Source of the DNA: an uncultured Pelagibacteraceae bacterium
GTDB lineage: Bacteria > Pseudomonadota > Alphaproteobacteria > Pelagibacterales > Pelagibacteraceae
Assembly (NCBI GenBank): GCA_902566785.1
Contig: CACFKI010000005.1
Span: 1-48,612 of the forward strand
Reading direction: 5' to 3'
DNA: 48,612 bases
This document shows, one piece after another, positions 17,180 through 24,114 of this stretch. The notes under the pieces are model-generated. The model had not been told where the DNA came from. It saw only the letters and a program-made list of their open reading frames with translations, and searched no databases. The position numbers and the translations under genes were made by a program. Each line of letters begins with the position of its first letter. The stretch's first letter is position 1.

Positions 17180-18070
17180 ATGAAAAGATTATCTCTATAC
17201 GTTTTTCTATTTTTGATGTTTTCTCTTTTTACTTCGCATTCGTTTGCAGCAAAAAAACATAAAATTTATAAAAAACTACCATGTTATTTTAATGGAGTGA
17301 AGGTCGGACCTTCTGCTCAAAAGGACTCTGGTGTTAGAGGTGGCAGATGCTGTGTTGGATGTTCAGCATATAAAGAGAAAAGAGGAACCTCAATGGAGGT
17401 AAGACGTGGAACTCCAGTAGTAGCAATAACTGATATGAAGGTAATAAAAATTGAAGACAGTAGTGCAGAACAAAGATCTACATCATATTTAAAAGATAAG
17501 TATGGGGTGGTTGCAGGTAAAGATCATTTTACAGGGGGAAAAGAACTTATAAAACCATTTGATGCTTTAAGAATTTATTTTTTGGATACTAATGGAAATA
17601 TTATTTTATATTACCACTTACATGAAACTCCTTTGGTTCCAGGTTTTAAGAAAGGCAAGTGTAAAATTCCACTTCAATATGAACAAGGTCGTAAAAAAAT
17701 GAAACCAGAAGATTGTGGAGGATATAGCGAAGACCTTATTAAAAATAACTTTAACGTAAAAAAAGGACAAGTTATTGGCACATCTGGACATGCGTACAAT
17801 CCACATTTTTCACTGGGGATTGCTATACCTGCAGATGAAGGAATTAGAAATTATATTTTAGAGATAAATAAAAATAAAAGCATTGAAGGGACTGAGTATG
17901 GTATGAAAAAAGAATTTTTTGAAAAACCATATCAATTTACAACAAAGTATATGAAATTTACTGCACCACAAAGAGATTTTAAGTGGGAAAATTTACCAAC
18001 AGACTCCGACGCTTACCTGTTTCCTGTTATGTCCAAAAAATATTTAAAAGAAATTGGGTATAACGATTAG
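17180..18070 (+). CDS. Secreted protein with degenerate M23/LytM-like domain, paralogue 1
   Basis: I do not recognise a named family. The 296-residue product begins with a clear signal peptide (residues 1-23, ending SHSFA). The body resembles an M23/LytM peptidase fold: RGTPVVAITDMKV near 75-87, YYHLHETPLVPG near 143-155, and VKKGQVIGTSGHAYNPHFSLGI near 193-214. These match the G-T-P-V-x-A, Y-x-H-L and V-x-x-G-Q-x-I-G...P-H-x-H-F motifs. The HxxxD zinc motif is absent and the HxH is HFS, so peptidase activity is doubtful. Six cysteines suggest disulfides. The first 37 and last 21 residues nearly match the paralogue at 18846-19760, while the middle differs. Confidence 0.8.
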   Translation: MKRLSLYVFLFLMFSLFTSHSFAAKKHKIYKKLPCYFNGVKVGPSAQKDSGVRGGRCCVGCSAYKEKRGTSMEVRRGTPVVAITDMKVIKIEDSSAEQRSTSYLKDKYGVVAGKDHFTGGKELIKPFDALRIYFLDTNGNIILYYHLHETPLVPGFKKGKCKIPLQYEQGRKKMKPEDCGGYSEDLIKNNFNVKKGQVIGTSGHAYNPHFSLGIAIPADEGIRNYILEINKNKSIEGTEYGMKKEFFEKPYQFTTKYMKFTAPQRDFKWENLPTDSDAYLFPVMSKKYLKEIGYND

Positions 18071-18073
18071 AAA

Positions 18074-18098
18074 GGGGCGTTCTGTTGCCAGGTGCCCC
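18074..18098 (+). repeat. G+C-rich hairpin repeat, copy after paralogue 1
   Basis: This 25-base element begins 4 bases after the stop of paralogue 1. It folds as a GGGGCG/TGCCCC stem, an inner CTG/CAG stem and a TTGC loop. An identical copy lies at 19764-19788 and partial ones at 17023 and 18690. No T-run follows on the plus strand, so it is not a textbook terminator in that direction. Confidence 0.8.
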
Positions 18099-18396
18099 GA
18101 ACTTTGTACCATTATTCGCGAATAATTTGAATTAAAAAGTCTGAAATTTGATGAAAATTACGCCACTATTACGTCAAGAGTTTTCTGTTAGCTTTAGATA
18201 TGAAAAAACTTTTAGGGATCGTGGTTCTGGGTTTAATGTGCTATAATTATTAATAATGAAAATAAAACATATATTTAATTTTTGGAAACACTGGAATTGT
18301 AATTTATTTGTTAAACTTCATTATATCCCTATTAAATAAATAATCTCTTTTATTACATTTAACTAATATTCAATTAATTTTAATTAAAGGATTTTT
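18099..18396. other. Spacer with a perfect palindrome and gene remnants
   Basis: This is about 300 bases without an intact gene. It holds the 16-base perfect palindrome ATTATTCGCGAATAAT (18111-18126), a 13-base sequence AAAATTACGCCAC (18154-18166) repeated at 18611-18623, and a short frame at 18200-18253 that looks like a lone signal peptide. A 27-codon frame at 18256-18339 has no recognisable features. The purine run AAAGG at 18386-18390 is the ribosome site of the next gene. The stretch looks like decayed sequence rather than a working element. Confidence 0.5.
18200..18253 (+). pseudogene. Possible truncated signal-peptide gene remnant
   Basis: An ATG frame of 17 codons encodes MKKLLGIVVLGLMCYNY and then stops. 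It has the basic start and hydrophobic core of a signal peptide but no mature protein, so it reads like the 5' end of a secreted-protein gene cut off by a frameshift or deletion. The sequence just before it (from 18154) is partly repeated at 18611-18683, where no frame survives. It could instead be a real small membrane peptide. Confidence 0.4.
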
Positions 18397-18591
18397 ATGA
18401 GTAAAAAAGGATTATTTTATAAATCAATTATTTGGCAAATTATCGGCATGATATGGATATCTTTGTTATCTTATCTATGGTTTGGTAATTGGATTCGATC
18501 ATTAAGTTTCACTAGCGTGGTTGTAGTCGTAAGTATTTTTGCTTATGTTTTGTATGAGTTAGCTTGGGAAAGATTTATGAATAAAAAATAA
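18397..18591 (+). CDS. DUF2061-like small membrane protein
   Basis: This 64-residue protein has two hydrophobic helices (about 10-30 and 36-53) and the pattern KSIIWQIIGM...WFGNW...YELAWERF. It resembles the DUF2061 family, recalled as K-x-x-x-W-R-x-x-x-T...G-x-x...H/YE-x-x-W-x-R; no function is known for it. An AAAGG purine run lies 6 bases before the ATG. The gene sits alone between the two tandem paralogue units, inside otherwise non-coding, partly repetitive DNA, so it may have been inserted or trapped there during the duplication. Confidence 0.65.
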   Translation: MSKKGLFYKSIIWQIIGMIWISLLSYLWFGNWIRSLSFTSVVVVVSIFAYVLYELAWERFMNKK

Positions 18592-18610
18592 ATAAAAAAA
18601 CTTTTAATTA

Positions 18611-18683
18611 AAAATTACGCCACCAGTGCGCCAAAGTGGCATTCTCTTTCTAAACGTGTTGCTATGATTATGTTTTCTAAGAA
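18611..18683. repeat. Decayed copy of the 18154-18253 sequence
   Basis: This segment starts with the same 13 bases AAAATTACGCCAC as 18154-18166. It continues with looser similarity through an inverted repeat, GCCAC (18619-18623) and GTGGC (18636-18640), to an ATG region that no longer encodes a signal peptide. It is probably a second, more decayed copy of the same upstream-plus-signal-peptide cassette. The similarity beyond the first 13 bases is weak by eye. Confidence 0.4.
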
Positions 18684-18689
18684 TAGGTA

Positions 18690-18845
18690 GGGGCGTTCTG
18701 TTGCCCGGCATTAGAATAGAAAGTAGCATATTTGCTTACTTTATCAAACTACTTCGTTGTAAACTTCGTTGTCATATTGACTTATTTTCTTTTTAGTTGG
18801 TTTTTTGATCTAACACTTCGTTGTAAAATTGATTAAACTTATTTT
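18690..18845 (+). promoter_or_regulatory. Duplicated leader, copy 2, upstream of the second M23-like paralogue
   Basis: This 156-base leader matches 17023-17179 almost throughout. It begins GGGGCGTTCTGTTGCCCGGC (18690-18709). Three exact copies of ACTTCGTTGT lie at 18751-18760, 18763-18772 and 18815-18824, with the same 12- and 52/53-base spacing as in copy 1. The T-rich tract TTTTCTTTTTAGTTGG and TTAAACTTATTTT before the ATG are also conserved. Conservation of spacing argues for a functional leader or binding array rather than drift. Confidence 0.6.
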
Positions 18846-19760
18846 ATGAAAAGATTATCTTTATACGTTTTTCTAGTTTTGATGTTTTCTTTGTTTACAT
18901 CACATTCCTTTGCAGCGAAAAAACATAAAATTTATAAAAAATTACCGTGCAGTTTTAATGGAGTGAAAGTTGGACCATCTGCTACTCCTTATGAGGATAA
19001 AAAAATTAGAAGACATAGGTGTGCTCCTGGAAGTTCTGGATATGTAGGAAAAAAAGGAACGTCAATTGAGGCAAGTTCAAATAAGTATAACCCTAAATCA
19101 AGTGGAATCCCTGTGGTAGCAATTACAAATATGACTTTGTACTCTGCAAAGAATTGGGGAGTTGAATATGGTTGCGCAAGTGGTTCGCGGATGGGTGGGG
19201 GAAAAGGACAATGGGGGAATGTAAACATCTTAAATCCTTTATCTGGAAAAAAAGAGCGTTGTAGCAACCCATTTGATAACGTATCACTTTGGTTTACTGA
19301 TGATAAATATGGAAATACTATTAGATATTATCATTTAAAGTCCACAACATTGGTACCAGGTTTTAACAAAGGTAAATGTAAAAAACCTAAATTTGGAAAT
19401 TTTGAGGAAATCCAAAAAAATGATTTTTTAGATCACGCTCAACCAGAAAATTGTGGAGGAATTAAATTTTATAAAGTTAAAAAAGGAGAGGTGATAGGTG
19501 AAATGGGTTATGCTGGAAATTCACATTTTTCTCTAGGTATAGGTTCCAGAAAAACTTCTTCAAATAATAATAATGAAATTAAAGACACAGATGATTGTAA
19601 AGGAATTTACAAACCTTCACATTGTTATGATGTAGGTCCATTATATTTAATTGCACCAGAAGATCGTTTCGAGTGGGAAAACCTTCCAACGGACTCTGAT
19701 GCCTATCTTTTTCCTGTAATGTCTAAGAAATATTTAAAGGAGATTGGTTATTATAATTAA
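18846..19760 (+). CDS. Secreted protein with degenerate M23/LytM-like domain, paralogue 2
   Basis: This is the tandem paralogue of the gene at 17180-18070, with 304 residues and the same 23-residue signal peptide apart from one change (F to V at residue 11). M23-like landmarks are GIPVVAITNMTL near 86-97, RYYHLKSTTLVPG near 158-170, and VKKGEVIGEMGYAGNSHFSLGI near 210-231. As in paralogue 1, the HxxxD site is missing and HxH is HFS. Eight cysteines are present. The Cys in LPC, RC, KGKC and ENCGG are shared, while four others are private. The middle has a copy-specific insertion rich in Gly (GSRMGGGKGQWGN). The function is unknown. Confidence 0.8.
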   Translation: MKRLSLYVFLVLMFSLFTSHSFAAKKHKIYKKLPCSFNGVKVGPSATPYEDKKIRRHRCAPGSSGYVGKKGTSIEASSNKYNPKSSGIPVVAITNMTLYSAKNWGVEYGCASGSRMGGGKGQWGNVNILNPLSGKKERCSNPFDNVSLWFTDDKYGNTIRYYHLKSTTLVPGFNKGKCKKPKFGNFEEIQKNDFLDHAQPENCGGIKFYKVKKGEVIGEMGYAGNSHFSLGIGSRKTSSNNNNEIKDTDDCKGIYKPSHCYDVGPLYLIAPEDRFEWENLPTDSDAYLFPVMSKKYLKEIGYYN

Positions 19761-19763
19761 AAA

Positions 19764-19788
19764 GGGGCGTTCTGTTGCCAGGTGCCCC
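19764..19788 (-). terminator. Hairpin repeat acting as terminator of the rnhA-side operon
   Basis: This is identical to the element at 18074-18098. Read on the minus strand it starts 3 bases after the rnhA stop. It forms a GGGGC/GCCCC stem with an inner CTG/CAG stem capped by a GCAA loop, and is followed at once by TTTTTAATT, a good rho-independent terminator for the long minus-strand run. On the plus strand it follows paralogue 2 but has no T-run. Confidence 0.75.
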
Positions 19789-19790
19789 AT

Positions 19791-20213
19791 TTATAAATTT
19801 GCTGCTTCTCTAGCAATTAAGTCTACTTCATTATTTAACTTATCAGTGGAATGTGCTTTTACCCAGCTCCATTTTATATCAAATTGACTTGAAAGCAGAT
19901 CAAGTTCTACCCAAAGATCTTTGTTTTTAACTTTTTGTTTATTTGCAGTTTTCCACCCATTTTTTTTCCAGTTATGGATCCACTCTGTAATTCCTGATTT
20001 AACATATTTAGAGTCTGTAAAAATTTGAACTTTACTACCTTTAGGAATTTTCTTTAAAGCTTCAATCGGAGCCATTAACTCCATTTGATTATTTGTAGTA
20101 TTTTTTTTACTTCCTTTTATTTGAGTCTTTTTTCCATCATCAATAATTATTGCTGCCCATCCACCGTTTCCAGGATTTTCTAAGCAAGAACCATCAGTAT
20201 AAATTTTAATCAT
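19791..20213 (-). CDS. rnhA: Ribonuclease HI
   Basis: RNase HI degrades the RNA strand of RNA-DNA hybrids, for example R-loops and Okazaki primers. The 140-residue product has all four catalytic carboxylates: Asp7 (IYTDGSC), Glu45 (NNQMEL), Asp67 (FTDSKY) and Asp131 (NEVDLIARE), plus the WVKAHS loop with its conserved His. The length is normal. The start overlaps the stop of thrB by one base. This is the last gene of the minus-strand run, ending just before a hairpin and T-run. A separate RNase HII gene lies at 35583-36155. Confidence 0.97.
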   Translation of the reverse strand: MIKIYTDGSCLENPGNGGWAAIIIDDGKKTQIKGSKKNTTNNQMELMAPIEALKKIPKGSKVQIFTDSKYVKSGITEWIHNWKKNGWKTANKQKVKNKDLWVELDLLSSQFDIKWSWVKAHSTDKLNNEVDLIAREAANL

Positions 20214-21181
20214 TAATTAATATAATTTTTGTATGACTTTACTTGACGATGAAAATTTAACTTTTTAATATATTCTTTTGGATCTTTAATTTTAATTATA
20301 GCATTTTTTGGCGTATTTAAATAATCATACGCTCTAGTTAGCAAATACCTCAAAGCGGACCCACGACACAGAACATTAAAGTATTTCTTTTCATTTCCAT
20401 TTAATTCTCTAACAGATTCATATCCTCTAATAAGATTAGTCGATTTTTTTTTATCAAATATAAAGGAACTATTTTTTTTTTTAAAACAAAGTGCGTTTAT
20501 ACAAATAGCTAATTCATATGCTAAAAAATCGTTGCAAGAAAAATAAAAATCAATGTACCCAAGAAATTTTTTCTTATGAAAGAAAATATTATCTATAAAC
20601 AAATCACTATGAATAATACCCTTTGGTAAATTTTTAGGCCATTTCTCCTTAATATCATTTAGGTCATGTTTCATTAAATTTTTTAAATTTTTTGAAAATT
20701 TGTTTATTCTATTATCGATTTTATTTAAGAGCGGTCCCCAAGAATTTATCGACATTGAATTTTTCCTGAAGATTTTAAGTTTTTTTGATGCTTTATGTAA
20801 TTTTCCAATATTTTTTCCAACAACATAACAGTCTTTAGCAGTTAACTCGTTTTTGTCTTTCCCATCAAGAAATGTAACTATACAAGATTGTTTTTTTTTT
20901 ATTTTAAATAAATAACTACCCTTTTTATTTTTAATAGGCATTGGGCATTTAATTTTTAATTTATGTAGCCCAGACATTAAATTCATAAAGAATGGAAGGT
21001 CTTTTGAATTTACTCGTTTTTCAAATATTGTAAGTATAAATTTTTTCTTTTTTGTCTTGATAAAATAATTAGTATTTTCTATTCCTTTTTTAATACCACT
21101 AAATTTAATTATTTTTCCTATGCTATAACTATTTTCAATTGATGAAATTATTGTTGAGTTTATCTTTGTGTAAACAGCCAT
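20213..21181 (-). CDS. thrB: Homoserine kinase, aminoglycoside-phosphotransferase-like (type II ThrB)
   Basis: This kinase phosphorylates homoserine to O-phosphohomoserine, the substrate of threonine synthase. The 322-residue product has the protein-kinase-like fold. It has KKFILTIFEKR in the N-lobe with the ATP-binding Lys, the Brenner motif HSDLFIDNIFF near residues 191-201, and the Mg-binding IDFYF near 211-215, followed by YELAICINALCF. This pattern is the alphaproteobacterial ThrB type rather than the GHMP-fold ThrB. It is packed between ispH and rnhA with 0 to 1 base of spacing. Confidence 0.9.
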   Translation of the reverse strand: MAVYTKINSTIISSIENSYSIGKIIKFSGIKKGIENTNYFIKTKKKKFILTIFEKRVNSKDLPFFMNLMSGLHKLKIKCPMPIKNKKGSYLFKIKKKQSCIVTFLDGKDKNELTAKDCYVVGKNIGKLHKASKKLKIFRKNSMSINSWGPLLNKIDNRINKFSKNLKNLMKHDLNDIKEKWPKNLPKGIIHSDLFIDNIFFHKKKFLGYIDFYFSCNDFLAYELAICINALCFKKKNSSFIFDKKKSTNLIRGYESVRELNGNEKKYFNVLCRGSALRYLLTRAYDYLNTPKNAIIKIKDPKEYIKKLNFHRQVKSYKNYIN

Positions 21182-22126
21182 TTAATTTAATTTTTTAGGG
21201 ACTTTAAAAGTTACGTTTTCTTTTATTATTTCTACCTCATCTATAGTAACAATAAATCTTTTTTTCAATTCCTTAATAAAATTTTCAACCAAAACTTCTG
21301 GGGCAGAAGCTCCAGAGGAAATTCCAATAGTGCTTGAGTTTTCTATTAAATCATAAGGTATTTCACTTTGAGAATGGATTAAATGAGATTTTAAACATCC
21401 TGATTTTTTTGCAACTTCAACTAACCTAACAGAATTAGATGAGTTTCTACTACCGATAACAAAAAACATATCACACTTTTTTGCAATATTTTTAACAGCC
21501 ATTTGTCGATTTGTAGTCGCGTAGCAAATATCTTCTTTTAAGGGCTCGCGTATATTTGGAAAACGTTCTTTTAAAATTTTTATTATATCCTTTGTATCAT
21601 CAACAGACAAAGTTGTTTGAGTTACAAAAGCAATTTGTTTTTTTTTATCAAATCTATAATTTTTTGCTTCCTCTTCATCTTGAATAAGATCGATAGAACC
21701 TTTGGGTAATTGGCCCATTGTTCCAACAACCTCAGGATGACTTTCATGACCAATTAATATTAAATGATATCCAGATTTATTTAGATTTTCAGCTTCTCTA
21801 TGAACCTTTGAAACAAGAGGACAGGTAGCATCTACAAAAGTCATATTATAACTTTTTGCATCCTCAGGAATTTTTTTTGGTACACCATGAGCTGAGAATA
21901 TTACTGGTCTTGATTTGTCTTCAATCTCTTCAAGTTCTTCTACAAATATTGCTCCTTTATTTTTTAAATCATCAACAACATATTTATTATGAACTATTTC
22001 ATGTCGAACATAAACCGGAGCTCCAAATTTCTTAATTGATTTTTCAACAATTTCAATTGCCCTTTCTACTCCAGCACAAAAACCTCGAGGAGCTGAAAGT
22101 AATATTTTGAGTTCTTTATTTTTCAT
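21182..22126 (-). CDS. ispH: 4-hydroxy-3-methylbut-2-enyl diphosphate reductase IspH
   Basis: IspH is the last enzyme of the MEP isoprenoid pathway. It reduces HMBPP to IPP and DMAPP using a 4Fe-4S cluster. The 314-residue product has the three cluster Cys: Cys17 (PRGFCAGV), Cys102 (DATCPLV) and Cys201 (CYATTNRQ). It also has the substrate-binding stretches RHEIVHN, FSAHGVP, GHESHPEV and SGASAPEVLV. It overlaps the end of the upstream blh gene by 11 bases. In this operon it would supply the building blocks for the carotenoid made by the genes before it. Confidence 0.97.
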   Translation of the reverse strand: MKNKELKILLSAPRGFCAGVERAIEIVEKSIKKFGAPVYVRHEIVHNKYVVDDLKNKGAIFVEELEEIEDKSRPVIFSAHGVPKKIPEDAKSYNMTFVDATCPLVSKVHREAENLNKSGYHLILIGHESHPEVVGTMGQLPKGSIDLIQDEEEAKNYRFDKKKQIAFVTQTTLSVDDTKDIIKILKERFPNIREPLKEDICYATTNRQMAVKNIAKKCDMFFVIGSRNSSNSVRLVEVAKKSGCLKSHLIHSQSEIPYDLIENSSTIGISSGASAPEVLVENFIKELKKRFIVTIDEVEIIKENVTFKVPKKLN

Positions 22127-23048
22127 TTTTTTCTAAAAGATATTCTAGCAATATATGTGGAAAGGTTAATGACGCCAAACCAATAAAAATTAATTTTAAA
22201 ATTGAATTATCAAAACCATAATTTTTATTTAAAAAGTATAGACCAACTATACATAAAACAGCAGTTAAAAATGTTAATGGCATTGCTTTTTTAATAAATG
22301 TTAATACACCATTTTTAAGATTATTTTTATCTATTTCAAATACTAATGTAATGCTATGTCTTATTGAGTGTAGGAAGCAAAAATACATTGTAAATGCTAC
22401 TAATGGTGAAAGAAAATAATTTAATAATATAATTGAAAAATAATCTAAAAAAATAGTAAACTTTTTTATCTCAAACTGCTTTGTAAATAAATAAATACTT
22501 GAAATAGAACTTATTATTATACTTAAAAGTAAGATATTTTTTTCTTCTACAAAACTTAATATTGTATAAAAAGTTTCATTTTCAACTAATAGTAATTTAA
22601 AAATAGATATTGTCTCATCAAAGTGAAAATACATGGGAGCCAATATTACCAATGACCCTTTTAATAAATACATTAACTGAATTAGGTATGATCTTTCGAA
22701 AAATAAAAAATCAGTATCTTCCTTACCGAAATGAAAAGAAGCGACTATTAGAAAAATTATTAAAGAAAAAGTAGGTAAGAATATCCATAAAATAATTATA
22801 AAAAAAGTAATTAAAATATAAATTAGATAAAAAGAAGAAATATTTTTAATTTTTAAAATTTCAAATAATTTTTTTCCTTTTATATGATCTAATGAGCCGT
22901 GTGATACACCAATTAATAAAATTAAAAATAAGCAAATTAACGGTGAAATATTAATATTCATTTTAAAGATTAATAAGGAAAAAATATTACAAAATATAAA
23001 AAAAATAAAAGAATGGTTAAAATTAATTTTTTTAATAAATTGACTCAT
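22116..23048 (-). CDS. blh: Beta-carotene 15,15'-dioxygenase, Brp/Blh family (retinal-forming)
   Basis: Blh cleaves beta-carotene with oxygen to two molecules of retinal, the chromophore of proteorhodopsin. The 310-residue membrane protein has about eight to ten hydrophobic helices. It carries the family His/acid motifs: GVSHGSLDHIKGKK near residues 48-61, SFHFGKEDTDF near 103-113, and LHSIRHSI near 226-233. These His residues bind the catalytic iron. It follows crtY by one base and precedes ispH. Together with crtI, crtB and crtY this completes the lycopene-to-retinal path, so the organism very likely carries a rhodopsin gene elsewhere. Confidence 0.93.
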   Translation of the reverse strand: MSQFIKKINFNHSFIFFIFCNIFSLLIFKMNINISPLICLFLILLIGVSHGSLDHIKGKKLFEILKIKNISSFYLIYILITFFIIILWIFLPTFSLIIFLIVASFHFGKEDTDFLFFERSYLIQLMYLLKGSLVILAPMYFHFDETISIFKLLLVENETFYTILSFVEEKNILLLSIIISSISSIYLFTKQFEIKKFTIFLDYFSIILLNYFLSPLVAFTMYFCFLHSIRHSITLVFEIDKNNLKNGVLTFIKKAMPLTFLTAVLCIVGLYFLNKNYGFDNSILKLIFIGLASLTFPHILLEYLLEKNEK

Positions 23049-23049
23049 T

Positions 23050-24114
23050 TTAAATTATCTCTTTTATAAAAGTCCACTTTGGCATTTTCGAAATTATAGC
23101 TATATCCTCAAAAAAATTACTTTTATTTGATAAAAAATTTATAACAGTGCTTGGTGAACTAAGAAACATTTTAAAAAAAATTTGGGACATTTTTTCAGGA
23201 TTCTTTTTAAGTACTTTTAAAAAAATATTATCTAAATATTTATATTTCTTTGTAATAGTAAATTTCTTATGATTTTTTATATTTTCAATATTTTTTGTAA
23301 TATATTTACTGTGCTCCTGAATATTTAAAAAAGTATAACCCGTGCTTAATCTAGTCATGCCGCCAGCTGTTCCAATATTTATTTGATTAATTTTTTGCTC
23401 ATTTTTTAAATGAAATAAAGGAATAGCACCTGTTTCAGTAAAATTAATTTTGTATTTTTTAATATTTAAATGATTTTCAATATAATCTTTTAATTGGTTC
23501 TCATAATCTTGAAGAGAATTATTATTTAGATCTGAAAGCCAAGTAGTCTCTATTAACGCATTTCTTCTTGAGAATGGAAGTGTATAAAAAAAATGAACAC
23601 TATTTTTTTGATCGCAATCAAAATCCATCAAATTGAAAATTTTATCGTCAAATAAATCTTTATCTGTTTCAATCTCAAAACCTGAGAAATGTTGCCATAA
23701 ATTTGATTTATCATAATGATTGTCTGACAAACTATTAAATACAAAAGAATTTTTTATCTCTACTTCATTAATATTTTTAAAAAAATTTATATTTTTATTT
23801 TTTTTTAAGGTGTTAATTATTTTTGAATAAAACAAGCCGCTATCAATTGTTTGATACGGCGTATTATTACATTCAATATGTTTTGTATTTCCTGGAATAT
23901 TAATTGTAAAATTATTCCAACTTTTTTTTACACAATCCTCAAAATTATGATTTATTACCTTCCAAAAAGACCAAGTTTTATCCCTTTTATATTCCTCCCT
24001 TGGTTCAATAATTGCTAATGATTTATCTTTTAATTTTTGATTAGTTTCTAATTCGTAGGCAAGTGAAAGACCAGCACAACCACCTCCTATAATAATATAA
24101 TCAAATTCTCTCAT
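23050..24114 (-). CDS. crtY: Lycopene beta-cyclase CrtY
   Basis: CrtY cyclises both ends of lycopene to beta-carotene. The 354-residue flavoprotein has the N-terminal dinucleotide motif DYIIIGGGCAGLSLAYEL (residues 5-22), the cyclase stretch TWSFW near 46-50, the family LPFSRRNALIETTW motif near 178-191, and GTAGGMTRLSTGYTF near 253-267. The start overlaps the last 14 bases of crtB. The length is slightly below the usual 380-390 residues, with no visible loss of a motif. Confidence 0.93.
   Translation of the reverse strand: MREFDYIIIGGGCAGLSLAYELETNQKLKDKSLAIIEPREEYKRDKTWSFWKVINHNFEDCVKKSWNNFTINIPGNTKHIECNNTPYQTIDSGLFYSKIINTLKKNKNINFFKNINEVEIKNSFVFNSLSDNHYDKSNLWQHFSGFEIETDKDLFDDKIFNLMDFDCDQKNSVHFFYTLPFSRRNALIETTWLSDLNNNSLQDYENQLKDYIENHLNIKKYKINFTETGAIPLFHLKNEQKINQINIGTAGGMTRLSTGYTFLNIQEHSKYITKNIENIKNHKKFTITKKYKYLDNIFLKVLKKNPEKMSQIFFKMFLSSPSTVINFLSNKSNFFEDIAIISKMPKWTFIKEII

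Noticed and set aside
18074-18098. Rho-independent terminator for paralogue 1
   Set aside because: The stem is good but on the plus strand it is followed by GAACTTTG with no T-run, so it is listed as a repeat only.
18256-18339. A 27-codon frame after the signal-peptide remnant
   Set aside because: It has no ribosome site, no recognisable motif and lies in decayed spacer; short frames like this are expected by chance.
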